64,000 bases of DNA from Pseudocercospora fijiensis CIRAD86 (GCF_000340215.1 NW_006921537.1:1763011-1827010), one strand, 5' to 3'. Positions 1 to 12,249 are shown, counted from the stretch's first letter. Program-made: numbers and translations. The notes: generated from the letters alone by a model not told the origin.

Positions 1-308
1 GCTAAGTACACTCTCCGATCCTCACGCTTTTGCTTCAACAACCTTCACCTTCACATGCCGTCTGCTGCTAGCATGCCTATCGTCCTCACTTGCTTCATCT
101 GATTTGACATCAGTTTCTTTATCATGTGCCTTTGACAGGTGCTCTCGTACTCCTCACTCAAACAGCTCTTGTCATTCGTTCCCCAAGTCGCTCCTTTCCA
201 CCGTCCTTCACTGAGCTCGAGGTAGCCCCCGACGACAGCAGACATACATCCTTACCCAGTATCCATCTCCAGCCTGCCTATCCAAGCAACGAACGATCGA
301 CATACAAG

Positions 309-1304
309 ATGCGGTACTTGACTCCGATCCTCGCCGCGTTGGCGGTTGGCATTGCTGCCGTGCCTGTACCAGGTACATACAATAGCATCGCATGTCTACA
401 ACAACATCCTAATCTTCCCTACCCAGCTCAAACGGCGCCTTCCCAGCCCTGCCCATCAACCGCTCTCAAGCAAAGCCAATCCGTAGTCTTCGGCTGGCAA
501 CTCGCCGGCTCAGCAGCCAACGCCCAAGACCTCGACCAAACCTGCTCCCACCTCCAATCCTCTGCCAACCAAGCAACAACATGGTCCCAGCTCGGCCTCC
601 TCACCACAACAATCCAAACCCCAGTCTGCAACGCCCTCGAACCCAATGCCGAAACAGCTCTGGTCAAACTCTCCGCAGCCAACACAAAAGTCTTCACGAC
701 CCTCCTCACCTCCTCCTTCGACCAATCCAACAAATCCACCTTCTCCTACCTCTGCGACAATATCCGTTACGTCCAACTCAACGGCTTCCTTCTCGATTCC
801 GCCACAATCGTAAACGCGACCTGTCAGCTGGGAGCCGATTCTCTCCACCCACAACCCTTCACTACCATCGGCGGCGCCACGGCCAATCAGACTGCTGTGG
901 AAGCGTATAATGACGCACAAAGCAAATTATTCGCGTATACCTATGCTGCTTCCGCCACCTCGACCGATCAACTTCAGACTTTTTGCGCGAATTCTGCGCA
1001 GCCGGTCAGACAGGGACGTTTTGATCAGTTGCAGCTTGATGCGAGTTGCGTCAAGTCGACGATCTGCAGTGTGAAGTCGCCTTTGTCTGTGGATGATGCC
1101 AAGGCGCAATTCACCAAGTGGACGAGTATGGGCTTCTTGGCTGTGATTCAGAATCTTACGAACCAGCCTGGCTATCTGAAGTGGTTGTGTCATAATTTGG
1201 ATGTTGGGGGTATGGATGGTGTGGGTTTGGATGGCAAGTTGGTGAAGGCTCAGGTGTGTCAGAGGGCTTTTCCTGGTGAGAATGGGAGTGGGAGTTGGTC
1301 GTGA
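309..1304 (+). CDS. Secreted protein of unknown function, cysteine-containing
   Basis: Single-exon reading frame of 331 residues. I start it at the ATG at 309 because this places a clear signal peptide (MRYLTPILAALAVGIAAVPV) at the N terminus; the open frame continues upstream to 126 but without another ATG. The mature part holds eleven cysteines spread along its length and several N-glycosylation sequons (NKS, NAT, NQT, NLT). No membrane segment follows the signal, so secretion is likely. I do not recognise a domain. It is the last intact gene before the RIP-degraded island, a position where plant-pathogenic fungi often keep effector-like genes, but nothing here proves that role. GC content and codon use are normal, so the gene itself escaped RIP. 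Confidence 0.75.
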   Translation: MRYLTPILAALAVGIAAVPVPGTYNSIACLQQHPNLPYPAQTAPSQPCPSTALKQSQSVVFGWQLAGSAANAQDLDQTCSHLQSSANQATTWSQLGLLTTTIQTPVCNALEPNAETALVKLSAANTKVFTTLLTSSFDQSNKSTFSYLCDNIRYVQLNGFLLDSATIVNATCQLGADSLHPQPFTTIGGATANQTAVEAYNDAQSKLFAYTYAASATSTDQLQTFCANSAQPVRQGRFDQLQLDASCVKSTICSVKSPLSVDDAKAQFTKWTSMGFLAVIQNLTNQPGYLKWLCHNLDVGGMDGVGLDGKLVKAQVCQRAFPGENGSGSWS

Positions 1305-1790
1305 AATTCCAGGTTGAGATGGGTGATTCGAGAAGGCATTGCCTTGCCTTTTCTGCTGTGGATGTGAAATTCCCTCACGACTCCTGATTTCTTACTTACT
1401 GTTCTGTTCTAAACATTCTTTCCAAAGTACATACGACCGATATATTTGTCTCTTTATGAAGGTAGCGGCGACTACAGTGCAGCAGCAAACTCCCGATCCA
1501 TCTTCTCAGTCTCCATACTCCAAAATCATGAATCGATCGCACTCACCTACCACTACTGACTGACTCAAAAATTTAAAGGGCCAACAATAGTAACAATCAA
1601 CAAGAATTTCCAGCAGGACTGAAACAACCTGAAGCCAAACAAGCATCAGAAAAATTTCCGATGCACGCACGGCCATCGAAGCTCTAGACTCCAGCTACCT
1701 CCGTTCAGGCCTTTGTGCATTAAGGATTACGTTCCGCGGTGGTGAATTGGTTCGAATTGCACGTAATAGCATAATTTAGGGTTCATTTGC
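1305..1790. other. Intergenic flank, transition into RIP island
   Basis: No gene is supported here. Sequence composition is ordinary up to roughly 1750-1850 and then changes to the TA-rich, CA/TG-poor texture of the island. A 74-codon open frame at 1339-1563 has no recognisable features and is probably chance. Confidence 0.5.
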
Positions 1791-2079
1791 CGACTTCCGA
1801 GCAACCAATCACATACCACTCTACCTAATCCTTTGCCTAAAGGCCTGAAGCTAAACCGTCTTGTTTCTTAGTGCTTGCAGCTATTAAAATACTAACACAA
1901 CGCGATACGCGAAATTAACTAAAGCAACACTTAGAGCTTATAGCGCTACTATTTCCGAATATAGCGAACTAAAAATCAAGTCTCTACGACGTATACGCGT
2001 TAAGTTACACTAATTAAGCCGAGCCTACTTCTATAGCTTTCCGCCTATCTAAACACATCGATTCTTAACATATCGCTAC

Positions 2080-5000
2080 GTAATAAGACAACACTCGGAG
2101 GTCCTTGTCCTAATTATTCCGACTAAGGCCCCGTTATCCGAATTTCTATACGACTTCTTATTACTACTATCCTATCGCTTAGCCGAAGAAGCCGCTAGAA
2201 ACACCTCTCCGATTTTTAACTAAACTAACTCGAGGCCCTTCGGAAAGTACTTCCGATCGACTTTCTTGCTATATATATCTACGCCTAGTATACTAGTATT
2301 AAGTACTAGTCGTCGAGCCGACGCTAGTTACTTTCGACTAAAATCGACTACTCTAAATAGTTAAACCGATACGCGGAGCTTCGAGTCTAAGTATTTCTTT
2401 ATATATTTGATTCTTAGTTTATACGGTAGCGACTACTTCCTATCGAGATATAGCTCGAAAGCAGACGCGACTTTAAGATTAACTAGCGTAGCTAGCTAAT
2501 AATAGTAGACTCCGACCTAACCGAGTTTACTTTAAACGACTAGCGCTAAGGCTAAGATCTAGGCTCTTCTAATCTTACTAGCATTGCTAACACTTCGGAT
2601 CTTAACCGCCGCGGCTAGGAAGAAGATATCGGTATAGAAGATAAGCTAGAGGATAATAACAATAAAATAGAAAAGATACTATCGGATTTTCCTCTACTAG
2701 GCGAGGGATCTAATCTAATCTAATTAGGCCTATCTATTCCAGTTATCGATCGAGCTCGTAATCGCTAGCGCAAGTACTAGATAAGCGATTATTACAACTC
2801 CGAGGCTCTATAACTAGACGAAGAAGGCTGCGGGTACGAGTCTAAGATATATCGATAAGCGAGACCTAGTCGACTAGCTAAGAAGGCAATTAACTATATA
2901 CCGCTACTAGAAGACGATAGTATAACTAAGGACGAGGATGCTAACGCTAATAAAGAGAGCTAAAGCGAGGGTAAGATTAAGTAAGAGAATCGGGCCGGTA
3001 ACGTATCTAATAATAATAATAGCGATATACCTACCTAGTAACTAGGCGCTCGCGGCCTCGAAGAGATAGATAATAAGGAGGCTAAAGATCCTAAGCTAGA
3101 TACTAATAGTTAGCGCCGTCCGAAGATAACTAAGAAGAAGAAGTATAAGGATGTAATAGTATATATACGCACGCTCGGCATTAAGTTTAAGGAGATATTA
3201 TATATCTAGGGCAGTAAGGAGGGCACTAAGACACATCGTAAGCGCCTCTGTGCTATATAGGACCTATAGCTAAATAAGCATCTAGTTAGTGCAGTTAAGC
3301 TGCGGAATAAGGTAAAGAACTTAATTAGTAAGAAGTTCTTCGATATATACAAGCTAGAAGAGAGTCTTATAGAGCTACGCAAGCTCGGAGAGATGTTCGA
3401 TATAATTAAGGACCTCGTACTAAACTAGACCCGACTCCTAGATAGTTATCTGCTCCTAAACACCCGTAATANNNNNNNNNNNNNNNNNNNNNNNNNNNNN
3501 NNNNNNNNNNNNNNNNNNNNNNNNNNNNNNNNNNNNNNNNNNNNNNNNNNNNNNNNNNNNNNNNNNNNNNNCGATTAGGATCCTTCGAGGATAAGCGCGA
3601 TATAATAAAGAAGCGAACCTGCTTAATTACGTATATAGTCGTATACTCGATAGCGATAAAGCGGGCGTCCTAGTTGCTAAAGTCTCTTAGTAAGGAGCCC
3701 TTATTAATCTGCTCTAGATGCTTACTAACTAACTATAACAGGGCTCCTACTAGTCTATATCGGTAACCTGCTAGCGTACATTATCGACACCTTCTGCAAC
3801 ATAGGTCTCGTGCCTTCGTATAAGACTATCTAAATTCTAATTAAGAAGAACGCGCAGACCTAGAGACTAGCGATTAAAGAGTAGGTTAAGTTGTTTATCT
3901 AGTAGATTTGCTATAATAACTTTAATCGGCAATCTAAGAAGAAGGATTAGGATATTGCCGACAATAACGAGCAGGTTAACATTACTAACTTATATATCGC
4001 CCTATACGAGGACTTCCCGGAAGGTAGCTTAATATAGGACATATATAACCGTTCTAAGCCGGTCGTTACCTAGAGCATTATCGACAATATCGATAACGAC
4101 GACGCTGTCGTTCTAGTAGAGCTGTTCTAGATCGATAAGGCTATTATATACGTATTCGGAGATGCTGTTAAGTTTATCTTTAAGGGTACGAAAGACAATA
4201 CCGGCGAGCTAATAATCCGTCTATAGTTTCTAGAGATCGAATACAGTTTTAAAGGCAAGACTCCGATCTTATTAATGCCGCTATCCTAGAATAATAAGAT
4301 ATCGAATAAGGGCACCCTTCTTGTCTACGATAATCTATATTAGACCAACCTTAGATTAAAGCTAGAGGATCCGATTTTCGCTAAGCGCCTTATCCTTAAC
4401 ATTAGTAATTAGTTAACCGTAGAGCGTATACTCTATATAGTCTTTAGTAGCGTCGAGAATAAGGCTCCGTACGACAGAAAGTAGCATATCCTTAGCGTGC
4501 CTACTATAATGCATACCTTTATAAACCTCTGCTATACCGTGTTCCGTACTAATTAGTATAAGAACAAGGCCGGCGACAAGCTTAATATCTCTACTTCCCT
4601 ACTCTCGGATATCGACTTCTAGGGTATAAAGGAGGTTAATCCTAAGTCCCTAAAGTTCTTCCGGATATAGAGTCTACTAAAGCGTGCATTTACCGCTCGC
4701 ATTGTCGCTCTCTTTTATTAGGCCCTAGTCGATCGGAAAATCATTACTAAGGACATCGCTGGTACTAGTAATTAGACCTATCCTAAGGTTGTTAAGTAGG
4801 CAATTAAGGAGAAGGTAACTGCCGCTACCTATCTCGACATCTTAAAAGACATCTATAAGGTCGCATTTACTCCTAAAGCATAGGATAGTATGCCCGATAG
4901 GCTAAGCGTCGATAACGGTACTATACCGACTAATCTACCGACTAGTCTAGATACTACCTTTATATCTATATATAGGATGCTTAAGGAGGCTTCTCTTTTC

Positions 5001-5170
5001 TTTCGTCTCCGACACTCCGTTCGTATAAAAGATGTTAGTTACATCCGCCGTTGTATTAATTATATAGTTCTATACTTTATCGGTGCTAGTTAGGCTAATT
5101 ATAGTCGATTAATAGTATATATGCACTACCTCCTTAACGAAGGTAGCATACCTAAGCCTATCTCCTATTA
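2080..5170 (+). pseudogene. DUF6589-type mobile-element gene relic, copy 1
   Basis: Reading the plus strand with TAG taken as Gln/Trp gives a continuous protein-like frame across the assembly gap at 3472-3571. The best stretch (3960-5170) contains LTVERI, then a segment with LKRAFTARIVALF, and ends with RRCINYIVLYFIGAS followed by NYSRLIVYMHYLL. These match, block for block, the better-preserved relic at 6030-9224, and both look like the C-terminal half of fungal DUF6589 proteins (a family of repeated, transposon-like genes). The charged, Lys/Glu-rich N-terminal part lies around 2600-3450. The gene is dead: dozens of RIP stops. The family call rests on remembered family patterns and was not searched. 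Confidence 0.6.
3472..3571. other. Assembly gap (100 N)
   Basis: Exactly 100 N characters, so probably a placeholder of unknown true length. It interrupts the first DUF6589-type relic. Confidence 0.99.
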
Positions 5171-5215
5171 GACCCTTGCTAGCTAGCGCACGGTTATTAG
5201 TTTATTTATAAACCC

Positions 5216-5234
5216 CTTGCGTAGCAAGGGTCTA
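5216..5234. repeat. Small hairpin after DUF6589 relic
   Basis: A 7-bp perfect inverted repeat (CCCTTGC / GCAAGGG) with a 3-base loop sits just past the end of the first DUF6589-type relic. It may be a remnant of the element's 3' end; it is short enough to be chance. Confidence 0.3.
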
Positions 5235-5269
5235 AATACAAAAGGTCACTTTCGGATAGCTAGAATTTC

Positions 5270-5760
5270 CAACTTAGCGCGCAACGCGAAATATATAAAT
5301 CTTATAGGTATATGTTGTAGCGCGTGCAATTCTAAGCTCAAATAATCAAGAATGAAATGTATGCGACGTTGTAGCGTTAAGATATTATAGATACAATATA
5401 GCGGGTTGCCTAGTAGCTAGCCGGCTAGGCTACAGTTTAGTAACTAGCTAAGAACACCTATTTTGCGACTTAACGCAAACAATACGACGACACTTAGAGG
5501 TTGTAGAGCGTGCAATTTCGAGTATATATTAGTTATATTCGCCTATACGACGTTGTATTGCGTTGTTATAACTAAAAAGCAGAGGATATCTAGCTTTTAG
5601 CTAGCTTACCTAAAATAGCTAAATTTCGACTATCGCGAACAAACAAGCTAATACCTAGAGCTTCTTACGCGTGTAATTTTATAAAGATCCCTGTCTAGTA
5701 GATGTCTATGCGACGTAGTAGTATTAAGTAGCAATCTATAAGCGGAGGTTATTAACCGGG
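5270..5760. repeat. Three degenerate ~180-bp tandem repeats between DUF6589 relics
   Basis: Three spaced copies (near 5275, 5460 and 5625) share a block resembling TTGTAGCGCGTGCAATT followed some 60-70 bases later by TATGCGACGTTGTAGCGTT. A related block (ACACTTAGAGSTTRTAG) also occurs near 1930, before the first DUF6589-type relic, and near 27660, after the first helicase relic. They look like subterminal repeats of a mobile unit, seen at its junctions. Function is inference. Confidence 0.5.
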
Positions 5761-6029
5761 CTAAGGCAAAACATTAGTATATAGCTGAAATAAGTGCTGT
5801 GCTATAGCTTTAAAGCGTATACGAGTCGCTACGGGTTTGATAAGTAGTTAGTGTAATGCTAAAGCGGTGCGGCAAGTAACATAATATCTCGTATATATTC
5901 CTATAGCTTCCTGTCCGTGCGTTATTATATACAACGCGGCTCGTACGCTTGTGCGCTCGTACGCTCGACGCGTATATCTATATGCCCGTTCTTCGCTCGA
6001 CTTCCTTTATAAGTATATATATCGTTGCA

Positions 6030-9000
6030 GCTACTTTCTACTACTACTAGCGCCGCTGCTATATCCGGCAATAATATCGATATAGAGCGCGGCTCCGATG
6101 CTTTAATAGATTCAAACCTACTACTAACAACCTTCGCCTTTATAAGTTAAGGCCTCCGTCCTAGGCTACTCGATAACTTTACTAGCGAGCTTAGCTCTAT
6201 ATTGCCTATCTCCGAAGCCGATCGTCGTAAGGCTAAGGCTAATTAAGAGGCGCGCCGCCTTTAAGCTCGCTACGGACCGGCTATTATCGAGGCTACTTTA
6301 GAAGTAGAAGATTAAGATAAAGACGACCTTGAAAGTAAGGCCTCTAAATAGTCGATAGAGCTTAGCGAGGATAAAGTCGAGGAAGAGCGGAATACCGAAG
6401 AAGCTACTAACTTTAACCGAGACGATAAAGAAGAGGAGGGTAGCGATAAAGATAACACTATCGACACCCGACTAGGCTATAGTAGGAAGCGTAGCAAAGC
6501 GCTAGCTACTATAGCTAACAAGAAGAAGGATAGAGAGAAGCGGGCGTAGAAGGAAGCCCTTGCCGATAAGACCGATAATAAGAAGTTTTCCGATATAATA
6601 GACAAGATTAATATAGAGTATATCGCCGTTACCTAGTTCCTATAGATATAGGTTAGCGACAAGGGCAGCAAGACATACCGGCGCCGCATTAGCTATATAC
6701 TAAATACCTTCCTAGAAGAGGGTATAGTTAGCACGCGGATGCTTCGTTCTAAGTTTAAGAAGCTAGTCGGAAAGCGGTTCTTTAATAAATACAATCCCGC
6801 GAAGGCCGTAGAGCTAGACGACCTACTAGAGATAATAAATATTATTAAGACTAGCGCACCGATATAGTATACTATGCTTAAGCGCCTTCTACCGAACAAG
6901 AAGAAGAAGCTAAACATAGATTTCGGCTAACTAGCAATATAGCAAAAGAAGGCTAGCAATAACGGTAGGGATAACGAGGGCGAGTAGGAGGAAGAAGATA
7001 ATAACGACAATAACAAAGCCGATTCTAGACGCTAATAGAAGCGGATCTATACCGTTATATAAGTCGTCGCTCGGTCTATAGCGATAAAGAAGTCTTCCTA
7101 CTTCGCTAAAGCTCTCGGACTCTTCCTATATATATCCGGTATAAAGCGCCGAGTTGTTAACGTCCTTAGCAGCCTTAGTATTTGTTTAGGATATTCGACT
7201 ATCTAGCTTTTAGCAAAGCAAGTCGCTACTAAGAACCGTAAGCGGGCTATTACTCTCGCAAAGAAGATGAAGAAGTGTCTAATAGTAATCGTATACGATA
7301 ATTACTGTATATCGGAGTACCGGAAGGCTATATAGTTAATCGGCTAGTTAACAAAGCAGCGGAATATAACTATATCGTATATCGCCCGATATAGTGCTTT
7401 AAAGAAGCCACTACGGAAGAGTATGCTAGATCGTTCGAAGAAGCTAAGTCTAAAGGTTATCCTCCGTAGTTATAAGAAGGACGCTATACGTAAGGATATA
7501 TCCCTATACTATATCGACTAAGCTTTAGGCTTCGTATTGCTAGAGCTAAAAGAGGTGTTTAAGGACTTCGAGTTCGATAGCTACCTATTAACTAAAGACG
7601 GCGGTACGCTAGTATCTCGCCTACCGTAGCGTAAGCTTCGCATTAAGAATGTAAAGGACAGCAAGACAGTCGTTATCTCATTGCCCGTTTCCGACTATAA
7701 TAAGGCCTCGATCGAGGAGACATATAAGGTATATAACGATATCTTCCTTAACTTCCTTAAGCTAGATCCGGATAAGGATGAATTCTAGGACTAGGTACGT
7801 ACAAAGGAAATCTCTAGACTCTATATATTGCTAACTATACGTAGTTAATTCTCGTTATCGGCGACTAGCTTACAGTCGAGCGCATTCGGAGTGTTATAGC
7901 CGGTAGTATTAAGAGTACTCGGGCATATAACAGGAAGGACTACCTTGTCCTAGTACTAGCAATATTCTACGTAGAGATAAACGCCTGCTATACCTCGATA
8001 AAGACCTACTATCTAAGGAATAATAATAGTAAGGGTAAGAAGCTCGTATATAACTATTAGGACGATGCTAGGTACTTCGGCATTACTCGTCTAAACAACG
8101 AGAAGCTCTAGTACTATATCGCTAAGCAGGTAGTATACCGATCCTTTAGATCTCGAGTATTAGCGTTGTTTATTCGGCTTATAATCGGACGTAGTCTGTT
8201 AGATTTCGGTGCAGATAGTAAGAATACTACTATAAGCCGTATCGGAGCAGTTCGATATGCTATTAAAAACATAAGCCTACAACAATATCTAGAAATCGTC
8301 GAGGAGATTTACGAGATAGCGTTTACGCAGCCCGCGTAGTATAGAAAGGACGAGCATAGAATCGTTTTAGACCTAGACTTTACTACGATGTGCCGTATAC
8401 TCTAGGAGATTAACAATTACCTTACTGTATATAAGTCTATTCGGAAGATAGATATCGGACATCTACGGCGTATAGTCGATGTCCTTATACTAAACTTCTT
8501 CGGCGCTTAATAGCTTAACTATAGCCGAGAAATAGTATACCTACGGTAGTTGCTAAGCGTATCGCATCTAGATCTTTAGGATGCTATCCTCGAGTCTATA
8601 GTTATCGAAATAGAGAAGAGCGGTAGGGGTATAGCGGCCGATAAACTGCTTAAACTGCATAATAAGGAATATGCCGACGACATTAAGGCCTACGGCAATT
8701 CTACGTACGACGTCGCTACTACTATAGAGCTTATCTCGCAAAATCGTAAAGCCTCGAAGAACATTCGCAATATGTTCGAGCACCTTAGCCTAAAGAGTAC
8801 TAGCTACTATACCGAGAAGAAGATCGGTAACTATATCTGTGTGTATATACTAAAGCTAGTCGAGGATAGCCTTACTAAGGTGCAGCTATAGCTAGATCTA
8901 GATCCTATAGATAACACGCGAGTCCTTTCTAATAATATTTAGAAGATTGGCGCTTCTTAGATCGTAGATGCGATTAATGCCTTATATCTAGCTAATATGC

Positions 9001-9224
9001 GCCTTATTAAAGGTGTAACTCGTACATCTAGCGACGCTTCTACTAACGGTCTAGATGCGATTAATAGCGCTAATATACGAGAGCGTATTAATAGAGGAGC
9101 CGAGCGTAGGCCCGTAGGTGCTAGTATAGTAGACAACGATACTGCCTTTATATACGGCTATTTCGTAGATCCTAAGGGCTACGTATACATAGATCTCGAG
9201 TTCGCTAACCTAACTAGAGTGTAA
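6030..9224 (+). pseudogene. DUF6589-type mobile-element gene relic, copy 2
   Basis: The clearest relic of the pair, about 1,060 codons. Read through TAG stops it gives, in order: an acidic/lysine-rich N-terminal region (6100-7000); the block LFLYISGIKRRVVNVLSSL with VIVYDNY about 60 residues on (7130-7310), which resembles the conserved core of fungal DUF6589 proteins; VRTKEISRLY and LTVERI near 7800-7890; and the C-terminal blocks IGHLRRIVDVLILNFFGA and NYSREIVYLRQLL near 8450-8545. The tail stays open from 8997 to 9224. It lies head-to-tail with copy 1 and about 300 bp before the duplicated region at 9526. RIP stops make it non-functional. The biochemical role of the family is not known to me; it is usually regarded as transposon-associated. 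Confidence 0.65.
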
Positions 9225-9621
9225 CTATAGCTATCGGAGAATAAGGAATTCTCTTCTTTACGTAGCACTATCGAATTAAATTACTAACTGCCCTTTATAT
9301 ATAGATCCGTCGCGAATAGTTAAGGCCGCCGTCGTTATCGTATTAATTACTTTTGCTAGCGTGTTTTTGCTAGAAATACGCTCAATCGACTTAACTCGGT
9401 AGGCTTCGGTTAGGTACGAGGTTAGTACGGAGCACTATCGCCGCCGAGGCTAACTCGGCGCAGCCTTAGGCACTATACTAGTAATTAGTAAATGTCCTAG
9501 CTCTTACCTCGAAGTTGGATTGTCGTATAGCCGTTATTGTTGCCTTGCTATTGTCGTGCTGCTATTAGTAGAGGCAAACCTTACCTACGTAGCGTATATC
9601 GACCTCTGCTTTCTAACCTTA

Positions 9622-9622
<1 letters not shown>

Positions 9623-9652
<30 letters not shown>

Positions 9653-9657
9653 CTTCT
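9623..9657 (+). repeat. (CTT)n microsatellite
   Basis: About eleven uninterrupted CTT units. The same tract is present but shorter in copy B of the duplicated region (around 29069-29090), so it varies in length between copies. Confidence 0.9.
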
Positions 9658-10024
9658 ATATATATACTAACATACTAACACCCCTAGCAACACACTAGCT
9701 GTCGGCTTCTAATAGCAATAGTATCGATACCTCTTTGTCGTATATAGGTAGCTCTATAGCGATTAATACTATCTCCTAACTAGTCTTGCGGCTTACTACC
9801 GATAGAACCGCTTAAGTTAGTTAAGGTTCCTCGATCGGTGGAGTTTGTTTAGTCCTTCTTTTCTTTTAAGGTCTCCGATAGGCTTTGCCGACGTAAGACG
9901 TTACGAAGGCGACTCTCCTAGCGAGTAGGTATACTATAGCTTTAGCGGGCGTCGACTGCGCATTTAACCGAAAGAGTATGGTTTTTGTTAGAACATCGTA
10001 GAGGTCTTAGATAGATTAGCGGAG

Positions 10025-10204
10025 GTAAAAACTCTTTAGTAAGGTACACCTATAATGCGGCTAACGGTCTAACTCGGTAAAAACTCTTTAGTAAGGTATA
10101 CCTTAAGTAGCGGCTCGATAGCGACTCTCCTACTAAGTAGATAGGATAGGTTCGTAGCATTGCTATAGGTCTGACTTAGTAAAAACTCTTTAGTAAGGTA
10201 CACC
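10025..10204 (+). repeat. 26-bp unit repeated three times (copy A)
   Basis: The unit GTAAAAACTCTTTAGTAAGG plus TAYACC or TACACC occurs at 10025-10050, 10077-10102 and 10179-10204. The equivalent place in copy B (29472-29497) has only one. Local tandem growth or loss is the likely cause. Confidence 0.8.
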
Positions 10205-11013
10205 TTTAGTAAGTAGCAGCTACAGGCTTCCTACGTTCGGATTCTTTATAGGATAATATACGCGTATCTAGTTAAGTCGACGTAACGCCTTCGTTAGGAC
10301 TGTTAGTTATAATAACCTTAGTCGTTGCGTAAGGGCCTCTAGTGTACTTATTAAGCCCGAAGGCGCTTAGTCTCTGCTATACGACTGCAGCCCTTTGCGC
10401 ATTAAGACTGCTATTCGACTATAGTGCGTACCGATCCGAAAGCGTATTAAGACTATTATCCGACTGTAGTGCGCCTCCTCTTCTAGCAAGCGTATTACTA
10501 TTGCTATACGACTGCAACGCGCTCGATAACCTTTTCCGCGGTATCTCTAATACTAAGGGCGCGGTTATATGCTATTATTGTCTAGGAACTAATGCATATC
10601 GCTTTAGCAATCGCTATCGTGTTTCGCTTAATAAGTCCCGTCCTATATACCTTGTCTTCGGTTATGCGTACTGTAGTTAGTAATAGAATGCGTTAATTAT
10701 TGCGCATTACGCGTAGTATATAGGCTATATGTAATTCTAGTATGCTTCGGAGTGTGTGCTTCTATAGCCGCTTAGTGCCGCTAGTTAATTAGATCCCTAG
10801 ACGCTACTACTCGTTCTTCTCTGCCTCGTATAGTAACCAGTTATCGGAATAATCGTTCTAGGAGAGTCTAAGCAATAGAGGGCGTTAACGTAAGAGGGCT
10901 ATCGTAGCTTCTCGAAGAGTACTTGCGCTCGATATATGTTATCGCCCTACGTATCTATCCTTGCTATATATATTGTAGTACCTATAAGAGTATGCGGTGC
11001 AATAAGTATAGTA

Positions 11014-11116
11014 CTAGTCTCGCTAGTCTCGCTAGTCTCGCTAGTAACTTCTCGCTAGTAACTTCTCGCTAGTAACTTCTCGCTAGTAACTTCTCGCTAG
11101 TATTAGTAACTTCTCG
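11014..11116 (+). repeat. CTCGCTAGT / AACTT tandem repeat
   Basis: Short CTCGCTAGT units followed by a 14-bp unit CTCGCTAGTAACTT repeated about five times. The matching stretch of copy B near 30270 lacks the array. Confidence 0.9.
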
Positions 11117-11242
11117 GGTCTCGGAGGCGGTTCTTAGTGCCTAAGGCGGCCGTCGTTATCGTATTAGACACTTTTGTTAGCGCTATTTGCTAGAAACGCG
11201 CTAAATCGACGTATCTCGCTATATTAGTAATATACTATTATG

Positions 11243-11290
11243 AAAGTCGTAAAAGTCGTAAAAGTCGTAAAAGTCGTAAAAGTCGTAAAG
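11243..11290 (+). repeat. 10-bp tandem repeat AAAAGTCGTA
   Basis: Five head-to-tail copies of a 10-bp unit. Copy B (near 30445) has a single unit, so the array arose after duplication or was lost there. Confidence 0.9.
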
Positions 11291-11570
11291 CTGGTGTTAT
11301 TAATGCGCGGAAGGAAGCAGCTATAACGTTTAATCCTACTAATTAAGCGCTCTGCCCTAGTAAATCCGGGGTCTTAGCGGGACTCGGCATCCTTATCGCT
11401 TCCTCGAATTTACGCTTCCTCTTACTATAACATATACGATTTGATTATCGATACCTATAACTATTAGCTATATAAGACAGACACTAGCTCCGCATTAGCC
11501 GTATAAGACAGATACTAGCTCCGCTTCTTATTTACGATCCCTTACCGGCAAGCGCGTTAATAGCTAAGGC

Positions 11571-11770
11571 AAACCCTTTGCTATAATAGTCGAGATATAG
11601 CAGTCGGCGCTACGGTTAGGGAGAGGAATAAAGCCTTTAATAGGCAGGAGATGTTATATCGTCCTACTCGAAAATAGGGCTACTTAGCGAGCTTATAGGG
11701 ACGGGAGATAACAAGAGATAGAAGAAGGCAGGTAGATATTTAATGTACTATAGACACTCCGTAATAGTAT
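11571..11770. other. Remnant between duplicated region and gypsy insertion
   Basis: No gene or repeat is recognised. The last bases, GTAT at 11767-11770, form the left target-site duplication of the retrotransposon. Confidence 0.5.
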
Positions 11771-12049
11771 TAAAGGACAGAAACTAATACTACTACTACT
11801 ACTTGTAGCAATAGTATAGGCTACCGAGGGTAACATAACCTATAGCAATATAGGCAGCTATGTTTAGCAAGATAGGATAACGAGACTGTCGCTTAGGCTA
11901 ATAACTAGAGCCCTGCAATATAGGCATTGTAGAAGTGTAATATAAACAATGTACTGTACGAGGTTGATGCTCTATCTACAATGTAGAAGGAGGCCTCTTA
12001 TATAGGCTTAAAACTAGCCTATAGGTATAGGGCCGGTTACTAGCTAATA
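11771..12049 (-). repeat. 3' LTR of gypsy element
   Basis: 279 bp, aligned end to end with 23792-24070. The differences I see are nearly all C/T or G/A changes at CA/TG positions, so they reflect RIP rather than age. Confidence 0.9.
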
Positions 12050-12063
12050 TCCCTCCCTTTCTT
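12050..12063 (-). other. Polypurine tract
   Basis: On the minus strand this reads GAAGAAAGGGAGGGA, directly before the 3' LTR, the position where plus-strand priming occurs in LTR retrotransposons. Confidence 0.75.
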
Positions 12064-12153
12064 CGTGTCTAACTAGACACGCTTTATATTGCGCTTAAAA
12101 CAAACATATATGCATCCTTAGCGTTCTTAGCTAAGGCTATTTTCAGAACTCCG

Positions 12154-12180
12154 TAATAACACCCCCGGGGTAGCATTAAT
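12154..12180. repeat. 27-bp GC palindrome, copy 1
   Basis: Near-perfect palindrome with outer arms TAATAAC / GCATTA and core CCCCCGGGG. It lies between the third ORF relic and the polypurine tract. Confidence 0.85.
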
Positions 12181-12249
12181 CCTAGATACTATAATTATAC
12201 AAAAACAACTTCCTAAGTAATACTATGCAGACCTACTATTGCTTTAACG

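Larger units (their letters stand above)
9526..11570. repeat. Duplicated ~2 kb region, copy A
   Basis: Matches 28965-30720 in the same orientation over nearly its whole length, with shared landmarks: a CTT-repeat tract, the ACCCCTAGCAA and CTGTCGGC blocks, AAAACTCTTTAGTAAGG, TTGTCTAGGAACTAAT, and TCCGGGGTCTTAGCGGGACT near the right end. It has no convincing protein frame on either strand apart from short low-complexity stretches (one 112-codon open frame at 10342-10680 with CYYCLG). Differences between copies are mostly RIP-type transitions plus indels. It sits between a DUF6589-type relic (+) and, after the gypsy insertion, a helicase relic (-). Confidence 0.8.

Noticed and set aside
126..308. 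N-terminal extension of the first gene
   Set aside because: It begins at GTG, has no ATG, and would bury the signal peptide that starts at 309.
10342..10680. 112-codon open frame in region A
   Set aside because: Leu/Ser/Tyr-rich low-complexity translation arising from degenerate repeats; not preserved in region B.
11014..11290. CRISPR-like spaced repeats
   Set aside because: Units are contiguous 10-14 bp tandem repeats without unique spacers, and the genome is eukaryotic.
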